A stretch of DNA of 41,241 nucleotides from assembly GCA_009781185.1 (NCBI GenBank), contig WQYP01000017.1, positions 1 to 41,241 of the forward strand, given 5' to 3'. Every line of letters begins with the position of its first letter. The stretch's first letter is position 1. Below the pieces are notes generated by a model that was not told the DNA's origin, did no database searches, and saw only the letters and a list, made by a program, of their open reading frames with translations. The DNA is from Phycisphaerales bacterium. Its GTDB lineage: Bacteria > Planctomycetota > Phycisphaerae > WQYP01. A program made the position numbers and the translations under genes. This document shows, one piece after another, positions 22,752 through 30,834 of the stretch.

Positions 22752-24032
22752 ATGTGGACCTTCGCGTTCATCTTTTTCTGGATATGGGTCGCGGCGATGC
22801 TGCTGGCGATCTGGGCTGCGCGAATCGCTCAGCGCTTCGGCATGCGTCTGCCGCGGATCGTGCAGCAGACGTTGCCGGCGGAGAACCTGCCGCCAGTGGC
22901 TCTGATTCTGCCGATCAAGGGCGTCGACGATGACACGCAGGCAAACGTGCAGGCGCTGCTCTCCCAGGACTACCCGGACTATCGGCTGATCTTTACGGTC
23001 GAGTCGGAAGACGATCCGGTCGTCGCATTGCTGGAGCGCCTCGCCCGTGAAGACAGCCGCATTGAGATCGTCGTTTCTGGCCTTTCTCGTGACCGCGGCC
23101 AAAAAATCCACAACCAATTATCCGCCGTGGATCGCACCACCACCCAAGACGAAGTGCTGGCCTTTGTGGATGCCGACGCGAATCCCGCCCCGAGCTGGCT
23201 CCATGCACTGGTACTGCCGCTCACATATGGCGATTACATCGGTGCCTCTACCGGCTATCGCTTCTTCATCCCCGTCACCGATCACACCGCCAACAAAATC
23301 GTCCTGATTCTCAACGCACAGGTCGGTGCTCTGCTCGGTCCATACCGCCGAACCTTCGCCTGGGGCGGGTCCATGGCGATCCGACGCAAAGATTTCTTCG
23401 ACTACGGCCTCCACGACATGTGGCAAAACGCACTCTCCGACGATTACGTCCTCTCCCACTGCGTCAAAAAAGTAGCAAAGAAAAAAATACAATTCGTCCC
23501 GCAATGCCTGGTCGCCTCGGACGCCAACTTCAACTGGGCTTCGCTCTTCGAATTTGTCGTACGGCAATATCGCATCACGAAAGTCTGCGAGCCCATGGTC
23601 TGGCTCACCGCCATCGGTGGAGCACTGCTCTATCTCACCGCCTTCCTCTACACGCTCTTCAATTCCGTCTACGGCTTCATTCAGCCGAACGCCTATTCCC
23701 CGGAAAACCCCCACTGGCGACAGATCGTCATGTTCGTCGCACTCTACGTTCTCTCCATGTTCCGCGGATACATGCTCGTCCACGGCGGCATGCAACTTTG
23801 GCCCCAACACAAAGCCTCCATAAGCTCGGCCATGCGCTGGGCGATACTCGGAATGCCCTGGTGTTTCTTCATCAACCTGATGGCCCTGATCGGCTCAGCG
23901 GTCGGCAAAACAATCGTCTGGCGCGGCGTAAGCTACAAACTGATCTCACGCACAAAAACAATCGTGCAACGCCCGCACATCGCCAGCAGCACCGGTAGCG
24001 GCATGATGTCACGAGAACGAGCTGAGGTGTGA
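22752..24032 (+). CDS. Membrane GT2 glycosyltransferase (ceramide-glucosyltransferase/HpnI-like)
   Basis: An N-terminal membrane helix (FAFIFFWIWVAAMLLAIWAA) precedes a GT-A domain with VALILPIKG, SQDYPDYRLIF, the metal-binding VDADA, AWGGSMAIRR, the acidic SDDYVLSH and RQYRITK in place of the usual QxxRW. Two or three more helices follow. The order matches processive-type GT2/GT21 enzymes such as ceramide glucosyltransferase or HpnI. The acceptor is probably a lipid; which one is not evident. ATG 22752 is chosen because the in-frame extension upstream is repeat A (SRFWLLASGL). No good ribosome site is visible. Repeat A copies flank both ends. Confidence 0.88.
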   Translation: MWTFAFIFFWIWVAAMLLAIWAARIAQRFGMRLPRIVQQTLPAENLPPVALILPIKGVDDDTQANVQALLSQDYPDYRLIFTVESEDDPVVALLERLAREDSRIEIVVSGLSRDRGQKIHNQLSAVDRTTTQDEVLAFVDADANPAPSWLHALVLPLTYGDYIGASTGYRFFIPVTDHTANKIVLILNAQVGALLGPYRRTFAWGGSMAIRRKDFFDYGLHDMWQNALSDDYVLSHCVKKVAKKKIQFVPQCLVASDANFNWASLFEFVVRQYRITKVCEPMVWLTAIGGALLYLTAFLYTLFNSVYGFIQPNAYSPENPHWRQIVMFVALYVLSMFRGYMLVHGGMQLWPQHKASISSAMRWAILGMPWCFFINLMALIGSAVGKTIVWRGVSYKLISRTKTIVQRPHIASSTGSGMMSRERAEV

Positions 24033-24038
24033 CGGAAA

Positions 24039-24104
24039 AGAAGCCAGAAGCCAGAAGGTTTCAAGTTTGCGGCTTATTCAAAATTTCTGGCTTCTGGCTT
24101 CCTG
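24039..24104. repeat. Repeat family A, full hairpin copy
   Basis: AGAAGCCAGAAGCCAGAAGG on the left, centre TTTCAAGTTTGCGGCTTATT, and TTCTGGCTTCTGGCTTCC on the right. The centre is almost identical to 36121-36140. Confidence 0.9.
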
Positions 24105-24119
24105 GTATTTGTTTTGCAA

Positions 24120-24150
24120 TTGACGAAACCGTTTCAACAGGGCCTAATAT
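24120..24150 (+). promoter_or_regulatory. Possible promoter of the methyltransferase gene
   Basis: TTGACG (24120-24125) and TAATAT (24145-24150) with a 19-base spacer, 28 bases before ATG 24179. Confidence 0.4.
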
Positions 24151-24178
24151 AAGTGTCATCTTGATGAACGGAGCAAGG

Positions 24179-24889
24179 ATGAGCAGGCCGATCGCCACGA
24201 GGATTTACGATCTCTACGGCCGCTGTTACAGCGGATTCGAATGGCTCTTCCGCAAACGCCTCGCACGAGCACTGGGCGCCATCGCTTTCCGCGAAGGTGA
24301 CCGAGCCCTCGACATCGGCGTAGGCACCGGCATCTCCCTGGAATTCTACCCACCTCATGTGCACGTCACGGGCATCGATCTGTCGGCGGGAATGCTGGCC
24401 GCCGCGAAAAAAAAACTCGCCACCGGCGAAGTCCGCAAAGGCTGCCGCGAGGACGCAACGCAGTTGCTCCAGGCCGATGCGCTGAACCTGCCATTTGCCG
24501 ACAAATCGTTTGACGTGATATTTCTTTCGCACGTGATATCGACCGTACCCGACCCGCAACGTTGCCTGGACGAGGCACTGCGCGTGGCGCGTGAGCAGGC
24601 GACGATCGTGCTGGTGAATCATTTTCGCAGTCCCTGGCCGGTGATCAACTGGGTGGAGACCGCGATCGATCCGATCTGCCGACGCCTGGGCTGGCGGACG
24701 GATCTGTCGGTGGAACATCTGCTCCAAAGCAGCGGCGTCGAGGGCGCCGAGAAACGCCGAGTCGGCACCGGCTCTATGTTTCGCATCGTCTTTCTGCAAA
24801 AACGCCGAGATGGGGCGGGAGGGACGCGGGTCGTGGAAATGCCAACACCAGCAAAACGCAAAGCGGAACTGGAAATTGGCCGGATGTGA
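24179..24889 (+). CDS. PmtA-like SAM-dependent phospholipid N-methyltransferase
   Basis: The class I methyltransferase motif I is ALDIGVGTGISLEFYP, followed by HVTGIDLSAGMLAAA, QADALNLPFADKSFD and FLSHVISTVPDPQRCL. LDEALRVAREQATIVLVNHF completes a pattern close to PmtA phosphatidylethanolamine N-methyltransferases; a quinone or other UbiE-type role cannot be excluded. The C-terminal 25 residues are basic and variable. ATG 24179 has GGAG about 7 bases upstream; ATG 24164 is an alternative. If it is PmtA-like, it would methylate membrane lipids and fit the neighbouring lipid glycosyltransferase. Confidence 0.85.
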   Translation: MSRPIATRIYDLYGRCYSGFEWLFRKRLARALGAIAFREGDRALDIGVGTGISLEFYPPHVHVTGIDLSAGMLAAAKKKLATGEVRKGCREDATQLLQADALNLPFADKSFDVIFLSHVISTVPDPQRCLDEALRVAREQATIVLVNHFRSPWPVINWVETAIDPICRRLGWRTDLSVEHLLQSSGVEGAEKRRVGTGSMFRIVFLQKRRDGAGGTRVVEMPTPAKRKAELEIGRM

Positions 24890-24906
24890 GGGCCGTAGCG
24901 TTATTG

Positions 24907-24929
24907 AGCCGGCAGGCTTGCCTGCCGCT
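24907..24929. repeat. Palindrome family D, copy 1
   Basis: AGCCGGCAGGCTTGCCTGCC followed by GCT. Copies are at 28045-28067 and 37575-37597. Its TTGCCT (24918-24923) is placed to act as the uvrC -35. Confidence 0.9.
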
Positions 24930-24948
24930 CCTGGGGGCCGGATATAAT
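24918..24948 (+). promoter_or_regulatory. uvrC promoter, leaderless type
   Basis: TTGCCT, 19-base spacer, a perfect TATAAT (24943-24948), then 6 bases to ATG 24955 or 9 to ATG 24958. No ribosome-binding site. Confidence 0.6.
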
Positions 24949-24954
24949 GCTCTT

Positions 24955-26631
24955 ATGATGCAAGATGACGTACCAGAATGGCAGCCGGCGGAACTAGATC
25001 CGTACGTGCCGTTGGGGGAGGAGGAACTATTCCAGGACGACGTAGCGTCGGGCGATCCCTTTGAAAGCGAACCGGTCGTAGAGGAGCAAAGGGGCGGCAA
25101 AGGCGGCGCGGGAGGTGTATTACCGGCAATACCCGCGGAGGAAGCGGCTGAGCGGATTTCCCGGCTCAGAGAAAAAGCCAAAGAATTACCCACCGGCCCA
25201 GGCGTCTACCTCATGAAAGACGCAAAAGATGTCGTCATCTACGTGGGAAAATCACGGAACTTACGGGATCGGGTCGGCTCCTATTTTGTCCCCTCCACGG
25301 ACCTGGGATTCTCAGGCAAGCAGGCCTTGCTCGATTATGTCGTCGATTTCGACGTACTGCCCTGCGAGTCGGAGGTCGAGGCACTGCTGCGGGAGAATCG
25401 GCTGATCAAGGACATTCAGCCGCGATTCAACGCCCGCCTGCTCGACGATAAAACCTATCCCTACCTCGAAATCACCACGCGTGAAGATTACCCCGGCGTC
25501 TACGTCACCCGGCAGCCTCGCTCAAGCGGAACTCGCCTCTACGGCCCCTTCGGCAGCGTCGCGGCACTGAAAGAATCCGTCCAACATCTCCAGCGTGTCT
25601 TCAAATTCCGCACCTGCCACCTGGAAATCCTCGAGGAGGACCCACGCAAAAAGTTCTTCCGCCCCTGCCTGCTCTACGCGATTCGACAATGCACCGCCCC
25701 ATGCGCCGGCAAAATCTCACGAGAAGCCTACCGATCCGACATCGAACGTCTCAAGCGTTTCCTCGATTCCAAAGGCAACGGCGGAGCCGAGGTCCTCCGA
25801 GAAATGACCGCCGAAATGGAAGTCGCCGCGAAATTGCTGGAATTCGAAAAAGCCGCCGCACTGCGGGACCAGATCAAAGCCATGCGAGCGCTGGGCGAGC
25901 GATCCCGCATCGCGGCGGACAAGGGAATCCAAAGCGAAGTCTTTTTCCAGGATCACCGTGCCGGTCTCAAATCGCTGCAGGATTTGCTGGAATTGCCCGA
26001 GCCGATCCGATCGATCGAAGGCATCGACATCGCCCATTTCCAGGGCGAAGCCACCGTCGGCTCACTGGTCTGCTTCATCGACGGCCGCCCCTTCAAAAAC
26101 GGCTATCGACGCTACCGCATCCGATCCATCACCGGCGTAGACGACTATCGTTCCATCCAGGAAGTCGTCTCACGCCGATACCGCGACGCCGGCACAAACC
26201 ACGAATTATACCCAGACGTCATCTTAATCGATGGCGGCCTCGGCCAACTGCACGCCGCACAGGAGTCCTTCGCCGCCATGGCCGTCAAACCGCCGATGGT
26301 CATCTCCCTGGCCAAACGCGAAGAAGAAATTCACATCCAGGCCCGTCATGCCCCCGTCAAACTCTCCCGCACCAACGCCGGTCTCAAACTCTTACAGCAC
26401 ATCCGCGACGAAGCTCACCGCTTCGGACAAAGCTATCATCATTTGTTAATATCCAAAAAACGTTTCGAAGAAGATGTCTCCACCGGCAAGCGCCCGCCAC
26501 GGAGTAACAAAAAGAAAGCAAATCTTGCGGTACCGTCATCCGAGCGAAAGGTCGCGGAACAGGAGACGAAGGTCCTCAGCGCTGAGGAGATGAAGAAGCT
26601 GATGAAGAACTGGGAAAATCCGCCGACGTAA
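24955..26631 (+). CDS. uvrC: Excinuclease ABC subunit C, lacking the HhH domain
   Basis: UvrC makes both incisions in nucleotide excision repair. A GIY-YIG nuclease (GPGVYLMKDAKDVVIYVGKS) starts at about residue 78. A UVR helix pair (LLEFEKAAALRDQIKAM) and the RNase H-like second nuclease follow, with IEGIDIAHFQG, DVILIDGGLGQLHAAQ and RDEAHRFGQSYHH holding the acidic and His residues. Two features are odd: an acidic N-terminal extension of about 75 residues ending RGGKGGAGG, and a C-terminus that ends in a Lys/Pro/Ser-rich tail (KRPPRSNKKKANLAVPSSER) where homologues have tandem helix-hairpin-helix motifs. The start follows a -10 box by 6 bases. Confidence 0.95.
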   Translation: MMQDDVPEWQPAELDPYVPLGEEELFQDDVASGDPFESEPVVEEQRGGKGGAGGVLPAIPAEEAAERISRLREKAKELPTGPGVYLMKDAKDVVIYVGKSRNLRDRVGSYFVPSTDLGFSGKQALLDYVVDFDVLPCESEVEALLRENRLIKDIQPRFNARLLDDKTYPYLEITTREDYPGVYVTRQPRSSGTRLYGPFGSVAALKESVQHLQRVFKFRTCHLEILEEDPRKKFFRPCLLYAIRQCTAPCAGKISREAYRSDIERLKRFLDSKGNGGAEVLREMTAEMEVAAKLLEFEKAAALRDQIKAMRALGERSRIAADKGIQSEVFFQDHRAGLKSLQDLLELPEPIRSIEGIDIAHFQGEATVGSLVCFIDGRPFKNGYRRYRIRSITGVDDYRSIQEVVSRRYRDAGTNHELYPDVILIDGGLGQLHAAQESFAAMAVKPPMVISLAKREEEIHIQARHAPVKLSRTNAGLKLLQHIRDEAHRFGQSYHHLLISKKRFEEDVSTGKRPPRSNKKKANLAVPSSERKVAEQETKVLSAEEMKKLMKNWENPPT

Positions 26632-26640
26632 CGCGGGTCA

Positions 26641-26742
26641 TTGCATATGACGATCAGAGCCGCGACCGTCAGGGAGCGACCGTGTGGCGATGCGGAACGC
26701 TTGTCGCTCCCTGACGGTCGCGGCTCTGATCGTCATATGCAA
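26641..26742. repeat. Large hairpin repeat family B, copy 3 (40-base perfect arms)
   Basis: Left arm 26641-26680 begins TTGCATATGACGATCAGAGC and right arm 26703-26742 is its exact reverse complement; the loop is 22 bases. The arms extend 12-15 bases beyond the shared family B core, so flanking DNA was included in the inversion. It starts 9 bases after the uvrC stop. Confidence 0.95.
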
Positions 26743-26758
26743 TCGCCTTGGCGAATCG

Positions 26759-26764
26759 TATAAT
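26759..26764 (+). promoter_or_regulatory. -10 box of the DUF3592 gene, leaderless type
   Basis: A perfect TATAAT followed by exactly 7 bases and ATG 26772. No convincing -35; no ribosome-binding site. Confidence 0.55.
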
Positions 26765-26771
26765 GCTCCAC

Positions 26772-28046
26772 ATGTCCAATCCAAAACGTCCAGCTTCGAC
26801 AAGTGCCAAGGTCACGTGGGTGCTGCTTTTGTTTTCACTGCCGTTTGTTGCCGTCGGCGTGTTCATGGCCGTTTTGATGGTCAACATGCTCATCACATGG
26901 CACAACGCACAGAGTTGGACACATGTCCCCGCCCGTATTCTCCGCACCGATTTGGAATCGCATCATGGTAGCAAGGGTGGAACAAGCTACCAAGTAACCG
27001 CCGACTACAGCTATGAATACAATGGCCACAAGTACACGAGCCATCGCGTGGGGCTTTCCGACTCTGGCGGCGACAACATCGGCTCCTTCCAGCAGGACGC
27101 TTACCTCGAATTAAGCCAATACAAAAAATCCGGCAAACCATTCCGCTGCTACATCAATCCCGCCAATCCGGAGCAATCCCTTTTGTACCGCGAGTTGCGA
27201 CCTGGAATATTCATGTTCCACATGGTGTTCGTGCTGGGGTTCGGCGGCATTGGCTTGGGGCTGATGATTGCCGTGATAAGCAGGATTCCCAAACAGCGAG
27301 CCTGTGCCGCCTTGATCGAAGCGAATCCTGAAAAGCCCTGGATGTGGAAGCCCGACTGGGCCGCGGGGCAAATTGTTTATTCACCGAAAAAAACAATGCT
27401 GTTCGTCATGATGGCGGCGGTGTTCTGGAACCTCATCTCCTCGCCGTTGTGGTTCTTGCTGCCCAATGAAATCTTTCACAACAAAAACTACGCCGCCCTG
27501 TTCGGCCTGCTGTTCCCCGCGTTCGGCCTGGTGCTGATCGTGTGGACCATTGTCTCGTTCCTGCAATGGCGGAAATTCGGTATCTCCATCTTTCGGCTGG
27601 ACTCCGTACCCGGCGTCATCGGCGTACGGCTTGCCGGCATTATCTTAACCTCCGCCAAAATCCACCCGGCCGACGGCTTTCACCTCACGCTTTCGTGTGT
27701 CCAGGAAATCACGACAGGCTCAGGCAAACAACGCAGCACCGAGAAACACACGCTTTGGCTAAAAGAGCAAATCGCCAACGAGCTGCTGGACAACGTAGCC
27801 GAGATGTCCGCCATTCCGGTCGTTTTTCAGATCCCTGACACCTGCCGACCCACCGATGAAACGAATGCCAACGATCAAACGCGCTGGCGGTTGAAAGTAA
27901 CGGCGAAGGAACCGGGCATCCACTATTCAGCCACGTTTGAGGTACCGATGTTCAAGACGCCGCAAAGCGCCCCTGAATTCATCGCTGCTGCTGACGCCGA
28001 GGGTCTGCCAAAAAATGAGGTTCATCTCTTTAACGCCTCTATTTAG
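26772..28046 (+). CDS. DUF3592-type membrane protein
   Basis: 424 residues. A first membrane helix (WVLLLFSLPFVAVGVFMAVL) is followed by a beta-rich domain (YQVTADYSYEYNGHKYTSHR, CYINPANPEQSLL) with the CYxNPxNPxxS signature of DUF3592. A second helix (MVFVLGFGGIGLGLMIAVI) and a helix pair near residues 220-270 follow, then a C-terminal soluble domain. The role is unknown; members are often near secreted or envelope proteins. Its stop overlaps palindrome D copy 2 and the stop of the convergent DUF167 gene by 4 bases. The start is taken from the 7-base spacing to TATAAT. Confidence 0.85.
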   Translation: MSNPKRPASTSAKVTWVLLLFSLPFVAVGVFMAVLMVNMLITWHNAQSWTHVPARILRTDLESHHGSKGGTSYQVTADYSYEYNGHKYTSHRVGLSDSGGDNIGSFQQDAYLELSQYKKSGKPFRCYINPANPEQSLLYRELRPGIFMFHMVFVLGFGGIGLGLMIAVISRIPKQRACAALIEANPEKPWMWKPDWAAGQIVYSPKKTMLFVMMAAVFWNLISSPLWFLLPNEIFHNKNYAALFGLLFPAFGLVLIVWTIVSFLQWRKFGISIFRLDSVPGVIGVRLAGIILTSAKIHPADGFHLTLSCVQEITTGSGKQRSTEKHTLWLKEQIANELLDNVAEMSAIPVVFQIPDTCRPTDETNANDQTRWRLKVTAKEPGIHYSATFEVPMFKTPQSAPEFIAAADAEGLPKNEVHLFNASI

Positions 28047-28366
28047 CCGGCAGGCTTGCCTGCCGCTCGTGCCGCAGTGAGAAGTTGTTCCGCGACGGCG
28101 GGGGTGATGCCGCTGAGCCGCAGTATCTTCTGCGGACGGTTCTGCCCGGTGACAAGCGTAATCTGACTCTGCGAAAGGCAAAGCATTTCGGCAAGAAACT
28201 GGATAACCGCCTTATTCGCCCTGCCATCCTCCGGCGGCTGAGCAACCTTGATTTTCAACGCATTGCCGAGCACACCAGCAAGTTGCGTACGGCTGGAGTT
28301 GGGAACGACTTTGATATGCAGAAGGAGTTCGTTGTCACGCTGTTCAAGGTAGTTTGTGATCATCAT
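28043..28366 (-). CDS. DUF167/YggU-family protein
   Basis: LLLHIKVVPNSSRTQLAGVL, ALKIKVAQPPEDGRANKAVI and LVTGQNRPQKILRLSGI match the small alpha/beta DUF167 (YggU, UPF0235) family of about 100 residues and unknown function. ATG 28366 is chosen over the next ATG; upstream is repeat F. The last residues AAGKPAG and the stop are made by palindrome D copy 2. Confidence 0.9.
   Translation of the reverse strand: MMITNYLEQRDNELLLHIKVVPNSSRTQLAGVLGNALKIKVAQPPEDGRANKAVIQFLAEMLCLSQSQITLVTGQNRPQKILRLSGITPAVAEQLLTAARAAGKPAG
28045..28067. repeat. Palindrome family D, copy 2
   Basis: AGCCGGCAGGCTTGCCTGCC followed by GCT, at the junction of two convergent genes. It supplies the DUF167 gene's stop on the minus strand. 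Confidence 0.9.
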
Positions 28367-28380
28367 TGCAATCCACCGAT

Positions 28381-28499
28381 GACAGGGTGACAAGGCGACA
28401 AGGTGACAGGGAGACAAGGAGAAGGGGAGACAGGGAGATTCGGAGACCCCCCTCTCCCAGTCTCCCCTTCTCCTTGTCCCCCTGTCACGCGGTCACGCG
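28381..28499. repeat. Long inverted repeat family F, copy 2
   Basis: Variants of GACAGGGTGACAAGGCGACA on the left and TCTCCCCTTCTCCTTGTCCC...GTCAC on the right. The repeat extends into the hisD stop and encodes its last residues (RRVTA). Confidence 0.85.
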
Positions 28500-29834
28500 T
28501 CTGGAGACGGACTTAGCGTGCGCGTCGAATCCTTCAACGAGTGCGAAGTCCACGATTGCCTGGCCGAGGGCATCGAGGGACTTTCGATCGAATTCGATGA
28601 GGCTCGTGCGTTTGCGGAAGCTGTCGGCGGAGAGTCCGGAGAAGAACTTCGCGGTGCCGCTGGTGGGCAGAACATGGCTGGGGCCTGCGAGATAATCTCC
28701 GGCCGCGACAGGTGTAAACGGCCCAATGAAAATGGCGCCGGCATGCTGAATGCGAAGAGCATCCTCACGAGCGGAGACGGTGGTGATTTGCAAGTGCTCC
28801 GGAGCAAACGCGTCAACAAGCGTAAGAGCCTCTTCGTGCGTGGCGGTGACGATGATCGCGGAGGCGAACTGCAACGCCGTGCGGGTGAGCTCTTCACGGG
28901 TCAGTTTTTTGATCTGCGATTCCATCTCCGCCTGCACGGCGTCGGCGAGTTTCCGGCTCGTGGTAATCAGCAGGCACGATCCTGGCGCATGCTCCGCCTG
29001 AGCGAGAAGTTCAGCCGCCACCTGTTGCGGCGAAGCGGTATCATCCGCGAGAACGATGACCTCAGAGGGCCCCGCGAAGGAATCGATATCGACGATCCCG
29101 TAGAGTTCTTTCTTGGCAAGTTGCACGTAGGTATTGCCAGGCCCGACGATTTTATCGACGGACTTGATGGTGTTCGTTCCGAAGGCCATCGCCGCGATAG
29201 CCTGAGCACCGCCGACCGCGTAGATTTCGCGGATGCCGAGCTTATGGGCCGCGGTGAGGACGGCAGGCGAAACGGTACCGTGACGCATCGGGCTGCAGAG
29301 GCAAAGGTTTTCAACGCCAGCGACCTGCGCGGGGATAGCGGTATGGAGCACGGAGGTCGGATACGCCGCCGCACCGCCGGGCACATAGAGTCCCACGCGA
29401 TTCAGTGGCGTCAATTTCACGCCCAGTTTCCCAGTACCATCCGGAAGAGAAATCGCCGGCGGAGGCTGAGTCAGCATCGCGGACTGATAATGGCGAAGGT
29501 TGGCAATGGCGATGTCGAGCGAAGCAAGAAACTTTTTGTCAGCAGCTTTTGCCGCGGCTTCGATGGCGGACTGCGGAACCTGCATCGTTTGAGGGGTGAG
29601 AGAAACGTGGTCGAATTTCTCGGTGTATTCCAGCAGCGCCGTATCGCCGCGAGTCTGAACATCGCGGAGAATCTTGCGAACGGTTGCGAAGGCGGACTGC
29701 CCAGGAAAGAGGGAGGGAAGGAGGGGGGCGCCTTCGTCATCGAGCCCTTCGAGCAGGAGCGGCTTGAGCGAAAGTTTAGCTCGCAAAGCATCAATGTGGC
29801 AGCTGTCAGCAGGAAAGTTATAGATCGGCAGCAT
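28485..29834 (-). CDS. hisD: Histidinol dehydrogenase
   Basis: HisD performs the last two oxidations of histidine synthesis, with zinc and NAD. PLNRVGLYVPGGAAAYPTSV, VGGAQAIAAMAFGT, DKIVGPGNTYV, DSFAGPSEVIVLAD, AEHAPGSCLL and GDYLAGPSHVLPT are all present, and the length of 449 is slightly above typical. ATG 29834 has no good ribosome site; a partial family E repeat (CGTTAAATCGTTAAGTCG) lies 20 bases upstream. The C-terminus ends in repeat F. No other his genes are adjacent, so it is a lone copy. Confidence 0.96.
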   Translation of the reverse strand: MLPIYNFPADSCHIDALRAKLSLKPLLLEGLDDEGAPLLPSLFPGQSAFATVRKILRDVQTRGDTALLEYTEKFDHVSLTPQTMQVPQSAIEAAAKAADKKFLASLDIAIANLRHYQSAMLTQPPPAISLPDGTGKLGVKLTPLNRVGLYVPGGAAAYPTSVLHTAIPAQVAGVENLCLCSPMRHGTVSPAVLTAAHKLGIREIYAVGGAQAIAAMAFGTNTIKSVDKIVGPGNTYVQLAKKELYGIVDIDSFAGPSEVIVLADDTASPQQVAAELLAQAEHAPGSCLLITTSRKLADAVQAEMESQIKKLTREELTRTALQFASAIIVTATHEEALTLVDAFAPEHLQITTVSAREDALRIQHAGAIFIGPFTPVAAGDYLAGPSHVLPTSGTAKFFSGLSADSFRKRTSLIEFDRKSLDALGQAIVDFALVEGFDAHAKSVSRRVTA

Positions 29835-29899
29835 GGTATTACCCGGAAATTATCGTTAAATCGTTAAGTCGTTGCGTGTTTGTATGTAACAAGTTCGCG

Positions 29900-30709
29900 T
29901 TACACGGTGGCGGTTTGGTTAGCGTGGAGGTAAGCGAAGGCCGTTTGGAAGAGTGGAAGGCCGTCCGCCGCCTTATGACCGCGTGTGAACAGCGGATGGT
30001 TCAGCGGATCCGCGATGCGTTCAGGATGTGGCATGAGGCCCAGAACTCTGCCGGTAATATCGCAAATACCAGCGATCGCGTCGGTAGAGCCGTTGGGGTT
30101 ATCGGGGAAGGACGCAGCCTGGTTGCCAATCGAATCAACATATTGGAATGCGACCTGGTCGTTATTCTTGAGGGCCGTGAGTATCTCCGGCGTACGGGTC
30201 ACAAAGCGGCCTTCCCCGTGCGCGACAGGCAAATCAAGCACAGGGCAATTTTCCGGAATCCACTTGCAAAGTTTGGAAGCAGGCTTAACGCGGACCCAGC
30301 GATCCTCGAATTTGCCGGAAGTATTGTAGGTGAGGGTAGTGGGATGCCAATCAGCGGAATCGAGCTGAGGGACCGGTCCCGGAAGCAGGCCGGATTTGAC
30401 GAGGACTTGGAAGCCGTTGCAGATGCCCAGGACGAGTTTCCCGTCGTCGATGAATTGTCGGAGGTTTTTTTGGAGGTGATGGATGAGCTGGTTCGCGAGG
30501 ATTTTTCCGGAGGCGATATCATCGCCGTAGGAGAATCCGCCCGGGATCGCGAGGATTTGGTAGTGTTCGAAGGCTGCGGGGCTCGCCAAGAGAGTATTGA
30601 CATGGAGAGCATCCACGCAAACATTCTCGCCGCCTGCGAGTTTGAACGCATAAGCAAGTTCGCGGTCACAGTTGGTACCGGCCGTGCGAAGGAGAAGGAT
30701 ACGAAGCAT
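29900..30709 (-). CDS. purQ: Phosphoribosylformylglycinamidine synthase glutaminase subunit
   Basis: The class I glutamine amidotransferase of purine synthesis: IPGGFSYGDDIASG, LGICNGFQVLVKSGLLPG (Cys nucleophile) and MPHPERIADP are clear. At 269 residues it is the longer PurQ type. GAAAGGATCTC precedes ATG 30709, and TATAAT (30734-30739) lies about 25 bases upstream. The C-terminal HANQTATV follows the final helix. purL and purS are not in the window. Confidence 0.95.
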   Translation of the reverse strand: MLRILLLRTAGTNCDRELAYAFKLAGGENVCVDALHVNTLLASPAAFEHYQILAIPGGFSYGDDIASGKILANQLIHHLQKNLRQFIDDGKLVLGICNGFQVLVKSGLLPGPVPQLDSADWHPTTLTYNTSGKFEDRWVRVKPASKLCKWIPENCPVLDLPVAHGEGRFVTRTPEILTALKNNDQVAFQYVDSIGNQAASFPDNPNGSTDAIAGICDITGRVLGLMPHPERIADPLNHPLFTRGHKAADGLPLFQTAFAYLHANQTATV

Positions 30710-30733
30710 GAGATCCTTTCATCAGAGAATAGC

Positions 30734-30739
30734 ATTATA
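30734..30739 (-). promoter_or_regulatory. -10 box of purQ
   Basis: TATAAT on the minus strand, 24 bases before the ATG. The -35 is weak. Confidence 0.4.
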
Positions 30740-30834
30740 GAGAAAAGGACGATACAGAGCGACCGAGGAAGTGGAATCAAACAATGGCTTACCCAGAAAA
30801 ACGGGCACACCCGAAAGCACTCAACGTCCGTCGA

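Noticed and set aside
28518..29867. 449-codon plus-strand frame opposite hisD
   Set aside because: Exact antisense of a clear hisD; Arg/Gly-rich with no protein features.
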